A stretch of 43,658 bases of DNA from CAYRIY01 sp964424335 (GTDB taxonomy: Bacteria; Bacillota; Limnochordia; DTU080; RSA5). The DNA lies in the NCBI GenBank assembly GCA_964424335.1, contig CAYRIY010000020.1, positions 1 through 43,658 on the forward strand. The letters run 5' to 3'. Below the pieces are notes generated by a model, which was not told where the DNA came from, ran no database searches, and worked only from the letters and a program-made list of their open reading frames with translations. Position numbers and translations under genes: made by a program. This document shows positions 32,401 through 40,912 of the stretch, piece after piece; position 1 is the first letter of the stretch; every line of letters starts with the position of its first letter.

Positions 32401-32667
32401 TCAATGGCCGAGGCGTTGGAGGTATTTGCCCATGATCACGATCTCGTATGGATGAACGTCGATCTTTAAAGGCCAAAGTGGTTGGGATACGCCGCCTTTA
32501 CGGGCGGGACCCGCGATCGTGCCTCGGCGGCCTTGATAGTATTTTGAATGAAAATCTTCACGAATGATGACCTGCTCGCCTACTTGAAAAGCGTCAAGCG
32601 AGTCTGCAGACTCGTCGCCGCCATTTGCGGCAGGCTCTTCAGTTATGTTCTCTTCGACTTCCGCCAT
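32401..32667 (-). CDS. small KOW-like domain protein
   Basis: An 88-residue protein. An acidic N-terminus (residues 1-25, Glu/Asp-rich) is followed by FQVGEQVIIREDFHSKYYQG, then RRGTIAGPARKGG and a basic end (IMGKYLQRLGH). The pattern G-x-x-V-x-I, then G-R-x-G-x-I-x-G resembles a KOW/SH3-like nucleic acid-binding barrel, but no family can be named with certainty. The start is ATG at 32667 with GGAGGG upstream. It may be co-transcribed with the formylglycine-generating enzyme. Confidence 0.7.
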   Translation of the reverse strand: MAEVEENITEEPAANGGDESADSLDAFQVGEQVIIREDFHSKYYQGRRGTIAGPARKGGVSQPLWPLKIDVHPYEIVIMGKYLQRLGH

Positions 32668-32910
32668 GCCGTGACCCTCCGCCTGATAATCTTAGCTCCA
32701 GTCGGCGTTCGTTTGCCCAAGGCCTCCGCAAAGCGCAGCGCGCCACTTAAATAAACAGCGACTTATGCGAATAGTTTGGTCGATCATAGCGGGGCCTCAA
32801 GGTCCAGTATAGCAAAGGACCAAGCGCCATGGAAAGCGAAGTGCGGATGGTACCCACTTGGCCGTCCGACCTTGTCGGCCAGGCCAGCGCGAGGAAAGGA
32901 TGTCCCGACG

Positions 32911-33696
32911 TTGCACAACATTTTCGAAATCGAAGTTCCAAGAGGAAAGGCGGCCGTTCACTGGTTTGGGCAGAGCTCTTATGCCTTAAAGTCAACGTCC
33001 GGCTTTGTCGTCTTGGTCGACCCGTACTTTCCGCACGTCCGGCCGGCGGAGCGGTACATACACCCTGAGCCGCCCGTCGACGAGGCGGAGATTCCAGCCG
33101 ATCTCGTCTTGCTCACGCACGATCACAGAGATCACACGTGCATCGAGACGCTAGCGCGCGTCCACGCGGCTTCGCCGAAAGCTCGGTACGTCGGTCCGGT
33201 GGAGAGCATCAATCACATTGCAGACGCAGGTATACCGGCGGATCGGACCACGGTCATCGAAGCGGGTGAGCGGGCGACGATTGGGCCCGTGGTCGTAAAC
33301 GCCGTCTACGCCAAGCCGCCCGAGGGGGACCCCGCGGCGGACATTCAGCCGCCTGATGTCACGCACCTGGGGTACGTGGTCGACTTAGAAGGCGTGCGAC
33401 TCTATTTTTCGGGAGACCCGATCAACACGTTTGCCGAGCACGAGGCGCTCGTGAGCCCCGTTCGGGAGCTCGAGCCCGCCGTCGGCTTCTTTACGACGCA
33501 CCCGACCGAAGGGGAGTTTCCCTTTTTTGAGGGGTCGAGGAAGATGGCGCGCCGGGTGGGCGTGCAGACGGCGGTGCCTGCGCATTACCAGTGTTTCGTA
33601 AAGCGCAACTACGATCCCCAAGAGTGGGCCAAAGGGTTTGGCCCGGGCGATCCAACGCCGCTCATCATCGGGTATAACGACACGGTGCTCGTTTAG
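32911..33696 (+). CDS. metallo-beta-lactamase-fold hydrolase (UlaG-like)
   Basis: A 261-residue single-domain protein. The metal motif is LTHDHRDHT (H-x-H-x-D-H type), with further ligands in VGPVES and YFSGDPINT and a late His in AVPAHYQCF. The N-terminal GQSSYALKSTSGFVVLVDPYF strand-turn is typical of the UlaG/L-ascorbate-6-phosphate lactonase branch. The start is TTG at 32911; AAAGGATG lies about 13 bases upstream, and no clean ATG exists in frame. The substrate is unknown. It is convergent with typA, with inverted repeat C between them. Confidence 0.87.
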   Translation: MHNIFEIEVPRGKAAVHWFGQSSYALKSTSGFVVLVDPYFPHVRPAERYIHPEPPVDEAEIPADLVLLTHDHRDHTCIETLARVHAASPKARYVGPVESINHIADAGIPADRTTVIEAGERATIGPVVVNAVYAKPPEGDPAADIQPPDVTHLGYVVDLEGVRLYFSGDPINTFAEHEALVSPVRELEPAVGFFTTHPTEGEFPFFEGSRKMARRVGVQTAVPAHYQCFVKRNYDPQEWAKGFGPGDPTPLIIGYNDTVLV

Positions 33697-33756
33697 TCGA
33701 AGGCGACGCCGGAAAGCCGCGCTTACGGGCTGTGTCACTTTTCCTGTGCTTGTGTG

Positions 33757-33800
33757 CCGCTGATCGTTCGCGTGCACCGCGACACGTGAATGATCAGCGG
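33757..33800. repeat. inverted repeat C (18-bp stem with two G-U pairs)
   Basis: CCGCTGATCGTTCGCGTG (33757-33774) and CACGTGAATGATCAGCGG (33783-33800) pair over 18 positions, two of them G-U in RNA, with an 8-base loop. It lies between the convergent MBL-fold hydrolase and typA genes and lacks a U-tract. The block CGCGACACGTGAA is identical in repeat B. Confidence 0.85.
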
Positions 33801-33806
33801 GCGCCT

Positions 33807-35708
33807 TCAGGCGAGGCGTTTGGCGTGGCTCTTTCGCTTATGCTTGTCGAGGACCGCCTTGCGAAGGCGAATGCGATCCGGGGTCACTTCGACGAGCTCG
33901 TCGTCGGCGATGTAGGCGAGCGCCTGCTCCACGCTGAAGCGAACGGGCGGGTCGAGCTTCACCGAGATCTCTGCGGTGCTCGAGCGCATGTTGGTCACGT
34001 GCTTTTTCTTGCAGACGTTGACGTCGAGGTCTTGCGGGCGGCTGTTTGCGCCGACGATCATCCCTTCGTACACCTCGTCACCGGGTTCCACGAAGAGGCG
34101 ACCGCGCTCTTGGATGCTTTCAATGGCGTAGGCAGTGACGGTTCCCGGCTCCCAGGCGACGAGGCTGCCGTTTGTACGCCCCGGGAGCTCGCCGACGTAG
34201 GGGCCGTACCCATGAAACGTGTGGTGCAGGACGCCCAGCCCTCGCGTCTCGGTCAAGAAATGGCTGTGAAAGCCGATCAAGCCCCGCGCAGGCACGACGA
34301 ACTCAAGGCGCGTCATGTCGTCTCCGCTTTGCGCCATATTCATGAGCTCTGCTTTGCGGGCGCCGAGTTGCTCGATCGTCGTTCCCACGTGGTGTGACGG
34401 CACTTCGATCACCACGTGTTCCATGGGCTCTTGCACGCCTGCTTCGTCTCGCCGCATGACGACTTGAGGGCGGGAGACGCCAAACTCGTACCCGTCCCGG
34501 CGCATCGTTTCGATCAAAATGCCGAGGTGCAGTTCGCCTCGACCCGCGACAAGAAAGGCGTCGGGTTCGTCCGTATCGTGCACGCGCAATGCGACGTTGG
34601 ACCGTGCCTCTCTCAAGAGGCGCTCGCGGAGGTGGCGCGAGGTGAGGAATTCGCCCGATCGCCCCGCCATGGGGCTGTCGTTGACTCGGAATACCACCGT
34701 CAGTGTTGGTTCGTCCACGGCGATGGGAGGAAGGAGCAGCGGCCGCGTGGGATCGGTCACCGTGTCGCCGACCTCGAGGTCCGCGATCCCCGCTACCGCG
34801 ACGATTTCGCCTGCGCCGGCGCTTTCGACCTTTACTCGCTCGAGGCGCTCAAAGGTGTATAGGGCGGCGATCCGTCCGGTTTTCGTTCCCTTCTCGGGTT
34901 TGCCGTAGCAGACGGACTGGCCCGCTTTCAACGTTCCCGACTTGATGCGCCCGATGGCGATCCTGCCTACGTAGTCGTCGTGGTCGAGCATCGTCGCCAT
35001 CAACTGCAGGACCGGGGAATCGCCGGATTCGAGTCTTGTGGAGTTCGCAAAGGTCGCATCTGCCGGCGCCGCCGGAGGAACGTGTTTTATAATTCCATCC
35101 AGTAATGGTAAGATGGAACCGCCTCCCGAGCTAAGTGCACGTCGGGCGTCTTCGAGGTCGTAGGAGGCGACGCCCTCGCGTGAAGACGCGTAAAGCACGG
35201 GGAAGTCAATCTGGTTTTCGTCTGCCCCAAGGGCGATAAATAGATCGAGGACTTCGTCGTACACCTCGAGCGGCCGAGCGTCGGCCCGATCCACCTTGTT
35301 GATGACGACGATCGGGTGGAGGCCTTGTCCGAGCGCCTTGCGGAGCACATAACGGGTTTGCGGAAGCGGCCCCTCCGCTGCGTCGACCACGAGGAGGCAT
35401 CCGTCGACCATGCTCAAAATGCGCTCGACTTCGCCGCCAAAGTCGGCGTGGCCCGGCGTATCGACGATATTGATCTTGATGGGGGCGTTTTCACCTGGGG
35501 GAGCGTAGTACACGGCCGTGTTTTTAGCAAGGATCGTGATGCCGCGCTCCCGCTCGAGCGGGTTTGAGTCGAGCACCCGATCTTGGACCTCTTGGCCGTG
35601 GCGAAAAACGCCTGTCTGTCGCAAGATCGCGTCGACCAACGTCGTTTTGCCGTGGTCGACGTGGGCGACGATGGCAATGTTTCTCAGGGAATATTGGCGA
35701 GTGTTCAT
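33807..35708 (-). CDS. typA: ribosome-associated translational GTPase TypA/BipA
   Basis: A 633-residue EF-G-like GTPase involved in ribosome assembly and stress adaptation. G1 is AHVDHGKTT (residues 15-23), G2 is ERERGITI, G3 is DTPGHADFGG, G4 is NKVDRADARP, and G5 lies in VLYASSREG. The later domains carry GRGELHLGILIETMRRDGYEF and the BipA-specific C-terminal VCKKKHVTNMRSS. It is slightly longer than usual because of a linker around residues 215-240. The start is ATG at 35708 without a ribosome site, and a promoter match ends 9 bases away, so a leaderless mRNA is possible. It is divergent from lpdA. Confidence 0.96.
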   Translation of the reverse strand: MNTRQYSLRNIAIVAHVDHGKTTLVDAILRQTGVFRHGQEVQDRVLDSNPLERERGITILAKNTAVYYAPPGENAPIKINIVDTPGHADFGGEVERILSMVDGCLLVVDAAEGPLPQTRYVLRKALGQGLHPIVVINKVDRADARPLEVYDEVLDLFIALGADENQIDFPVLYASSREGVASYDLEDARRALSSGGGSILPLLDGIIKHVPPAAPADATFANSTRLESGDSPVLQLMATMLDHDDYVGRIAIGRIKSGTLKAGQSVCYGKPEKGTKTGRIAALYTFERLERVKVESAGAGEIVAVAGIADLEVGDTVTDPTRPLLLPPIAVDEPTLTVVFRVNDSPMAGRSGEFLTSRHLRERLLREARSNVALRVHDTDEPDAFLVAGRGELHLGILIETMRRDGYEFGVSRPQVVMRRDEAGVQEPMEHVVIEVPSHHVGTTIEQLGARKAELMNMAQSGDDMTRLEFVVPARGLIGFHSHFLTETRGLGVLHHTFHGYGPYVGELPGRTNGSLVAWEPGTVTAYAIESIQERGRLFVEPGDEVYEGMIVGANSRPQDLDVNVCKKKHVTNMRSSTAEISVKLDPPVRFSVEQALAYIADDELVEVTPDRIRLRKAVLDKHKRKSHAKRLA

Positions 35709-35717
35709 AAATTGGAC

Positions 35718-35745
35718 ACTACAACCTGCGGCCGGTCGCTGTCAA
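35718..35745 (-). promoter_or_regulatory. candidate promoter of typA, possibly leaderless
   Basis: On the minus strand TTGACA (35740-35745, perfect) is followed by a 16-base spacer and TGTAGT (35718-35723, 4/6). Only 9 bases separate the -10 box from the ATG at 35708, so transcription would start within about 3 bases of the start codon. Confidence 0.55.
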
Positions 35746-35798
35746 GGTCGGCGGACGGCGCCGTTGTGAATTTTACGTTTGCGGAGGGATTTGTAAAG

Positions 35799-37217
35799 AT
35801 GGCCAAGGAGAGCTCGACTCAAGTAGCAGTGATCGGGGGCGGTCCGGGAGGATACGTCGCGGCGTTCGCCGCGGCCGATCTTGGCCTCGAGGTGACGCTC
35901 ATCGACGATGCTCCGACTCCGGGCGGCGTCTGCCTGCATCGGGGGTGCATACCTTCCAAGGCGCTCCTCCACGTAGCCAAGGTGGTGCGCGAGGCGAAGG
36001 AGGCGTCCCGCTGGGGCGTCGACTTTGGAGAGCCAAAGATCGATATCGCACGAGTACGGGCGTTTAAGGAAGACGTCGTCTCAAAGCTGACCCAAGGAGT
36101 CGGCGGGTTGGCGAGGCAAAGGGGCGTCCGCTTTGTTCAGGGACGAGCCCGGTTTTCAGATCCGCATACGCTCGTCGTCCAATCCAAGGATCAGTCGACC
36201 GAGCGGATCGCCTTTCAACACGCCATCATCGCCACCGGCTCCCGCCCGGCCGTCATTCCTCAACTTGCGATCGGTTCGCCCAAGGTGATGGACTCGACGG
36301 CTGCCCTCGAGCTGGAGGAGGTCCCCGGTGAGCTCCTGGTGGTTGGGGGCGGGTACATCGGGCTCGAGCTCGCCACGGTATACAGCGCTCTGGGCAGCAA
36401 GGTGACGGTGGTAGAGGCGACGTCGGGCCTGCTCCCCGGCGCTGACCGCGACCTTGTGCGCGTCCTATCAGGCAGCCTAAAATCGCAGCTCCACGAGATT
36501 TTACTGAACACCAAGGTCCGCGAGCTGCGTGAGGAGGGCGGCGGCATCGTCGCCGCCTTTGACGGAGATGGCGCGCCCGAACGGACCTTCGACCGCGTCC
36601 TGATTGCGGTCGGTCGCAGGCCAAACTCAGAAGGGATCGGCCTTGAGGAAATCGGCGTTCAGGTGTCTGAGCGAGGATTTATCAAAGTAGATTCGCAGCG
36701 CCGCACAAGTGTGCCGCACATCTTTGCCATCGGCGATGTCGCGGGCGAACCGATGCTGGCGCACAAGGCGTCGCACGAAGGACGCGTGGCGGCCGAAGCG
36801 ATCAGCGGACAGCGGGTCGCGTTTGAGCCCCGCGTCATTCCCGCCGTGGTCTTTACCGATCCGGAGCTTGCATGGTGCGGGCTTACGGAAGATCAGGCCA
36901 AGGCCGAAGGGCGAGAGGTGCGCGTCGTCCGGTTCCCGTGGGGGGCGTCTGGACGTGCGCTCACGCTTGGGCGGACCGACGGGGTGACCAAGCTCGTGGT
37001 CGACCCGGATACGGAGCACGTGCTCGGGGTCGGGATCGTAGGCCCGGGCGCGGGCGAGTTGATCTCAGAGGGCGCGCTCGCCATCGAGATGGCCGCGGTG
37101 GCCGCCGACGTCAAACTCACGATTCACCCGCACCCGACGCTGTCGGAAACCCTCATGGAAGCGGCGGAAGCGGTTTACGGTCAAAGCACCCACATCTACC
37201 GTCGCAAGCGCAATTAA
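35799..37217 (+). CDS. lpdA: dihydrolipoamide dehydrogenase
   Basis: A 472-residue FAD-dependent pyridine nucleotide-disulfide oxidoreductase, the E3 component that reoxidises lipoamide in 2-oxo acid dehydrogenase complexes. The FAD motif is VIGGGPGGYVAA, the redox disulfide Cys45-Cys50 is in GVCLHRGCIPSK, the NAD Rossmann motif is VVGGGYIGLELA, and the C-terminal catalytic His-Glu pair is in HPHPTLSETLMEA. The start is ATG at 35799 with GGAGGG upstream; the frame extends far upstream without a site. No E1 or E2 gene is adjacent, so its partner complex is elsewhere. The small gene at 37238 follows after 20 bases. Confidence 0.94.
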   Translation: MAKESSTQVAVIGGGPGGYVAAFAAADLGLEVTLIDDAPTPGGVCLHRGCIPSKALLHVAKVVREAKEASRWGVDFGEPKIDIARVRAFKEDVVSKLTQGVGGLARQRGVRFVQGRARFSDPHTLVVQSKDQSTERIAFQHAIIATGSRPAVIPQLAIGSPKVMDSTAALELEEVPGELLVVGGGYIGLELATVYSALGSKVTVVEATSGLLPGADRDLVRVLSGSLKSQLHEILLNTKVRELREEGGGIVAAFDGDGAPERTFDRVLIAVGRRPNSEGIGLEEIGVQVSERGFIKVDSQRRTSVPHIFAIGDVAGEPMLAHKASHEGRVAAEAISGQRVAFEPRVIPAVVFTDPELAWCGLTEDQAKAEGREVRVVRFPWGASGRALTLGRTDGVTKLVVDPDTEHVLGVGIVGPGAGELISEGALAIEMAAVAADVKLTIHPHPTLSETLMEAAEAVYGQSTHIYRRKRN

Positions 37218-37237
37218 GTAAGGAGAGACGCGGTCCC

Positions 37238-37579
37238 ATGACGGAGCACGACGTGACCGAAGTGGTGGTCATGGCCTTCCTAGAGCTGATCAATGAGCGA
37301 AAACTCGCCGGAAAGAGCGTTCTCGCTGCGACGATGGAGACCATCGCCGGTTGGCTGAGCGAGCGGACCGGACTTTCCGTGACGAGCGCTCACGTGCAGA
37401 CGCTCACCACCGCGCTGAGAGAAGGAGGAATCATCACGGTGGGGGGCGGCGGGATCGGGTATCCAAACACGTACGATACGCGCGAAAAGGAGATGGGGGA
37501 GTCGGCCTTTTGGGATCAGGTCGACGCCTTCTTGCTCGTGTGGAAGCATCCGAGCCGCAAGGCGATGCTCCGGTCCTGA
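37238..37579 (+). CDS. small helical protein downstream of lpdA, unknown
   Basis: A 113-residue cytosolic protein. EVVVMAFLELINERKLAGKS and ETIAGWLSERTGLSVTSAHVQTLTTALREGGIITVGG have the helix-turn-helix-wing spacing of a winged-helix fold, though no family is certain. The C-terminal part (FWDQVDAFLLVWKHPSRKAML) is helical. The start is ATG at 37238 with AAGGAG upstream, just 20 bases after lpdA, so it is probably co-transcribed. It is convergent with the sensor kinase gene (31 bases). Confidence 0.75.
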   Translation: MTEHDVTEVVVMAFLELINERKLAGKSVLAATMETIAGWLSERTGLSVTSAHVQTLTTALREGGIITVGGGGIGYPNTYDTREKEMGESAFWDQVDAFLLVWKHPSRKAMLRS

Positions 37580-37610
37580 CGTCGCACGTTCACGTTAATG
37601 AGCGGCTCGA

Positions 37611-39383
37611 TCAGGCGTCTGCGCTTCGCTTGACCGGGAGCTCCACAGTAAAGCGCGCCCCGCCTTCGGGAACGTTGGCGGCGCGCACTCGCCCTCCGTG
37701 CATCTGGACGATCTCCTTCACGATGACGAGGCCAAGCCCTGTTCCCACGCCCCGCTCGTACTTGCGCGACTTGTCCACTTTGTAAAATCGCTCCCAGATG
37801 TAGGGGAGATCGTCTTCGGGTATCCCTTCGCCTTGGTCTTGGATGTCGATGCGCACGCCGGGTTCACCGTCAAAGTCGGCGGGGCCGGAGCGAACAAATA
37901 CCCTCGTCCCTTTTGGCGCGTGCCGCACCGCGTTGTCGAGCAAGTTTTGCACGACTTGCGTCACGCGGTCTCGGTCGCCGTGTATGATCGGCGACGGTCC
38001 AATGTCGAGGAGGATTTCGATATCCCGATCGCGGGAGAGGGGTTCGAGGGAGTCGGCGGCGTCGGCGATCACTTCCGCAATGTCTAAGGGCTCGAAGTTC
38101 AAGGTGATGGCGCTGGACTCGATGCGGGAGAGATCAAGGATGGTGTTGACAAGCCGGATGAGCCGCATACTCTCGTCCATGATCACGCGAAGGTAGCGGC
38201 GTCCCTGTTCTTCGCTTGCGACGACACCCTCGAGGATCGCTTGCGCAAAGCCTCTGATCGAGGTGAGCGGCGTTCTGAGCTCATGGGAGACGTTCGCGAG
38301 AAAGTCCCGGCGCATCCTTTCGAGGCGGTGGCGCTCGGTGACGTCGTGCAGGATCGCGACGGCGCCTTGGACTTCGTCACGCTCGTCTTTGAGGGGCGTC
38401 ACGTGAATGGAGAGAATCGACTCGCCGATCCGCAGCTCCGAGTGCGGCCCGACTTCTCCAAGCAGCGATTGTTCAAGAGACGGCCAAAGGACCGAAAGTG
38501 TGGGGTGCTCCTTGAGGCTGCCGCGGACCGGATTTGACGGGGAGAGCCGCCGGAGCGCGGGGTTTGCGAGCAAAATGTTGCCGCGCCTATCGACCGCGAC
38601 GACGCCTTCGTTGATGCTTTCAAGGATCGAGCTCGTCTTTTGCTTTTCTTGTGACAACTCGCCTACCGTTTGGCCAAGCCGCGCTGCAAGCTCGTTGAAC
38701 GCCGCGCTCAGCGCCCCGAGTTCACCTGGGTCGTGCGTATGCACCCGCAAGTCGAAATTCCCTTCCGCCACCGCTTTGGTGGCCTCGGTGACGGCGCGGA
38801 TCGGCGCGGCGATTCGCCGGGAGAGCACGTAACTAACGGCGATCGCTGCAAAGGCCGCGAGCAATGCCGCCCAGATCAAAAGGTTGAGCGCGTTGCGCAG
38901 CGTGTCGAGGACCCCGCGCGTGGGCGTGTGCAGCGCCATGGCGCCGACGACGACGCCACCGCGCTTGATCGGAATGAGCGCGGTTACGGCCGCCTCGCCC
39001 AGCGCCTCTTCATAGCCGCGGCGCGTGACGACCTCGCCGTGCACCAACACGCGCTCAACGTCTTGAGCCCGGAGGTTTAGGCTTTGCATGGGGATGTTGG
39101 TCGTGGTCATGACGGGCCGCCCATTTCGGTCGGCGATCGTGATGCCCACACCCAGCGCCTGCGCCGTCGCGGCGATGGCGTTCGCGGTCACCTGGGTCGG
39201 TTGCAGCGACGAGGAGATGGCGAAGTAAAAGGCGATCTGCTCGCCTTTTTCGACGAGCTCCCGCTCAGTGCGCTCGAACTCTCGGTCAGAGTAAAGGTAG
39301 GAGAGCGCGGCGCCTGTCACCATGATCGCCGTGAGGATCACCACGACGTAGGATCTGAGCAGACGGGCAAAGAGGCTATTCAT
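37611..39383 (-). CDS. PhoR/WalK/ResE-like sensor histidine kinase
   Basis: A 590-residue class I kinase. TM1 spans residues 12-31, an extracytoplasmic sensor domain follows (about 32-165, with ITIADRNGRPVMTTT), then TM2 (about 167-187), HAMP (188-240), PAS (about 250-350) and HisKA with phosphoacceptor His367 (FLANVSHELRTPL). The HATPase motifs are NLLDNAVRHAPKG, DIQDQGEGIP and GVGTGLGLVIVK. The start is ATG at 39383, overlapping the regulator's 3' end by 8 bases, with GGAAGAGAG upstream. The signal it senses is unknown; phosphate, redox and cell-wall kinases share this layout. Confidence 0.93.
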   Translation of the reverse strand: MNSLFARLLRSYVVVILTAIMVTGAALSYLYSDREFERTERELVEKGEQIAFYFAISSSLQPTQVTANAIAATAQALGVGITIADRNGRPVMTTTNIPMQSLNLRAQDVERVLVHGEVVTRRGYEEALGEAAVTALIPIKRGGVVVGAMALHTPTRGVLDTLRNALNLLIWAALLAAFAAIAVSYVLSRRIAAPIRAVTEATKAVAEGNFDLRVHTHDPGELGALSAAFNELAARLGQTVGELSQEKQKTSSILESINEGVVAVDRRGNILLANPALRRLSPSNPVRGSLKEHPTLSVLWPSLEQSLLGEVGPHSELRIGESILSIHVTPLKDERDEVQGAVAILHDVTERHRLERMRRDFLANVSHELRTPLTSIRGFAQAILEGVVASEEQGRRYLRVIMDESMRLIRLVNTILDLSRIESSAITLNFEPLDIAEVIADAADSLEPLSRDRDIEILLDIGPSPIIHGDRDRVTQVVQNLLDNAVRHAPKGTRVFVRSGPADFDGEPGVRIDIQDQGEGIPEDDLPYIWERFYKVDKSRKYERGVGTGLGLVIVKEIVQMHGGRVRAANVPEGGARFTVELPVKRSADA

Positions 39384-40086
39384 CGCTTGCGCTCTCTTCC
39401 GGCTTAAACTTGTACCCAACCCCCCAGATCGTGTGGATGTAACGGGCGTTCGTGGAGCGTTCGACCTTGCGGCGGAGGCGTTTTATGTGGACATCGACGG
39501 TGCGCTCATCGCCGTAAAAGTCAAAGCCCCATATCGATTCGAGCAGTTCCGGCCTGGTAAAGGTTCGGTCGATGTGCGAGGCCATATGCCACAATAGGTC
39601 AAACTCTTTGGGGGTGAGGGTGATCTCCTCGCCGTCGACGTAAACGACCCGGGCCGTCTGGTCGATCTTGAGCCGCCGAAACGTGAGGACGTTGTGTACC
39701 TTTGATTGGTTGCTCTGAGGCTTCGAGCGGCGCAGGACCGCCTTGACGCGCGCCGTGAGCTCGCGGGGATTAAACGGCTTGGGCAGGTAGTCGTCTGCTC
39801 CCATCTCAAGGCCCAAGATGCGGTCGATCTCGTCCCCGCGGGCCGTCAACATCACGATCGGCGTATCTTGTTCCTGTCGGACTCGTCTGCAAATCTCCAG
39901 GCCGTCCACGGACGGCAGCATGAGGTCGAGCACGATCAGGTCGGGAGGCGTGGTCTGTATGTGCGTCAACGCCTCCGCGCCGTCGTGGACGCACTCCACG
40001 TTTAGTCCTTCCCGCTCCAAATAGAGCGTGACAAGCTCACACACGTTTGGATCGTCCTCGACGACCAAGACCCGCTGCTTGGCCAC
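39376..40086 (-). CDS. OmpR/PhoB-family response regulator
   Basis: A 236-residue regulator. The receiver has acidic Asp11-Asp12 (VVEDDP), phosphoacceptor Asp54 (IVLDLMLPS), Thr in VMLTARGDE and Lys in DYLPKPF. The C-terminal winged helix holds LTPKEFDLLWHMASHIDRTF, the recognition region GDERTVDVHIKRLRRKVE and the hairpin TIWGVGYKF. The start is GTG at 40086 with AGGGGGA upstream. It is the first gene of a two-gene operon with the downstream kinase, which overlaps it. The 199 bases before it are moderately AT-rich but show no confident promoter pair. Confidence 0.94.
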   Translation of the reverse strand: MAKQRVLVVEDDPNVCELVTLYLEREGLNVECVHDGAEALTHIQTTPPDLIVLDLMLPSVDGLEICRRVRQEQDTPIVMLTARGDEIDRILGLEMGADDYLPKPFNPRELTARVKAVLRRSKPQSNQSKVHNVLTFRRLKIDQTARVVYVDGEEITLTPKEFDLLWHMASHIDRTFTRPELLESIWGFDFYGDERTVDVHIKRLRRKVERSTNARYIHTIWGVGYKFKPEESASDE

Positions 40087-40285
40087 GGCAGGTTCCCCCT
40101 TCGGACGCAAAACGAGCCAGCGCCCCTGCTATAGAACAGGACGCATGACCCTTTGGCCCATTTTGCACCCTCTTCTAGCAGAAACTTTAACATATGAGTG
40201 TGACAATTGTGTGGCCATTTTGCTTTCGAAAAGGGAGCAGCGACCATCTACGCTCAATCAAAGCCACACTTGGGCAACGTTGCTG

Positions 40286-40912
40286 TCAAGCCCGCCCACT
40301 TTCGCACGGTCTGAGGCGGTTCCAATTTGGCACGGCGCGAAACGGAGCAGGGTTATCGGTGAGGTGGATCGCAAAGATCCGAGCGGCGTTGCCCCGAAAG
40401 AGCAGCTCCCAGTGCTGGTTTCGGACCGGTGTGCGCGGCCGGAGTGTGCGGTAGGTGACGAGGGGTCGGCCGAAGCGGTCAAATCCCGTGACGATGCTCG
40501 AGTGATTAAAGCGCCCATCGCCGTCCCAATCGTAGTAAAATATGTCCCCAAGCTCGAGGTTGCGGATGGCGTCGCGATTTCGCTTGACGTCGTAGACGGC
40601 GCCGTAATTTCTTCCTAGGTAGTGGAACTGGTTTTCCGGGAGGGCCCAAGTGCACGACCACCAGTCGTCCTGATTGACATCGTACGCTTCTCTCCCGATT
40701 CGTCGGTACCACCATTCCGTGTAGTAACCCGTCTCTCGATAATCCATCGCAAATCCGGCGGCAAGGAGCGCTTGGGACGTAAAATTGGTGCAGTCGCCGC
40801 CGGCGCCGCGCTGGTCCATATTGGCAAATGCCGGGTTGGGATCGTCCCAATAGCGGAGTGCATACTCCGCCGCCGCTTGCCGGTCGAACGTCCGTGTCGG
40901 ATGCACGATCAT
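40286..40912 (-). CDS. Amidase_6-like domain protein, cytosolic
   Basis: A 208-residue protein. FDRQAAAEYALRYWDDPNPAF, then GAGGDCTNFTSQALLAAGFAMD, YTEWWYRRIG, WWSCTWALPENQFHYL and GDIFYYDWDGDGRFNHSSIV give the order of the putative amidase (Amidase_6) domain; the GGDCTNFTSQ Cys and the NHSSIV His are the likely catalytic pair. Members often accompany wall or spore functions. Start choice matters because the same frame stays open into the assembly gap: the ATG at 40912 with GGAGGGA eight bases upstream gives a complete domain without a signal peptide. A longer product, with an export signal, cannot be excluded. Confidence 0.78.
   Translation of the reverse strand: MIVHPTRTFDRQAAAEYALRYWDDPNPAFANMDQRGAGGDCTNFTSQALLAAGFAMDYRETGYYTEWWYRRIGREAYDVNQDDWWSCTWALPENQFHYLGRNYGAVYDVKRNRDAIRNLELGDIFYYDWDGDGRFNHSSIVTGFDRFGRPLVTYRTLRPRTPVRNQHWELLFRGNAARIFAIHLTDNPAPFRAVPNWNRLRPCESGRA

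Noticed and set aside
37580..37610. CACGTTAATGAGCGG between convergent genes as a fourth copy of the inverted-repeat family
   Set aside because: Resembles one arm of repeat C only partly and lacks a matching second arm; too weak to include.
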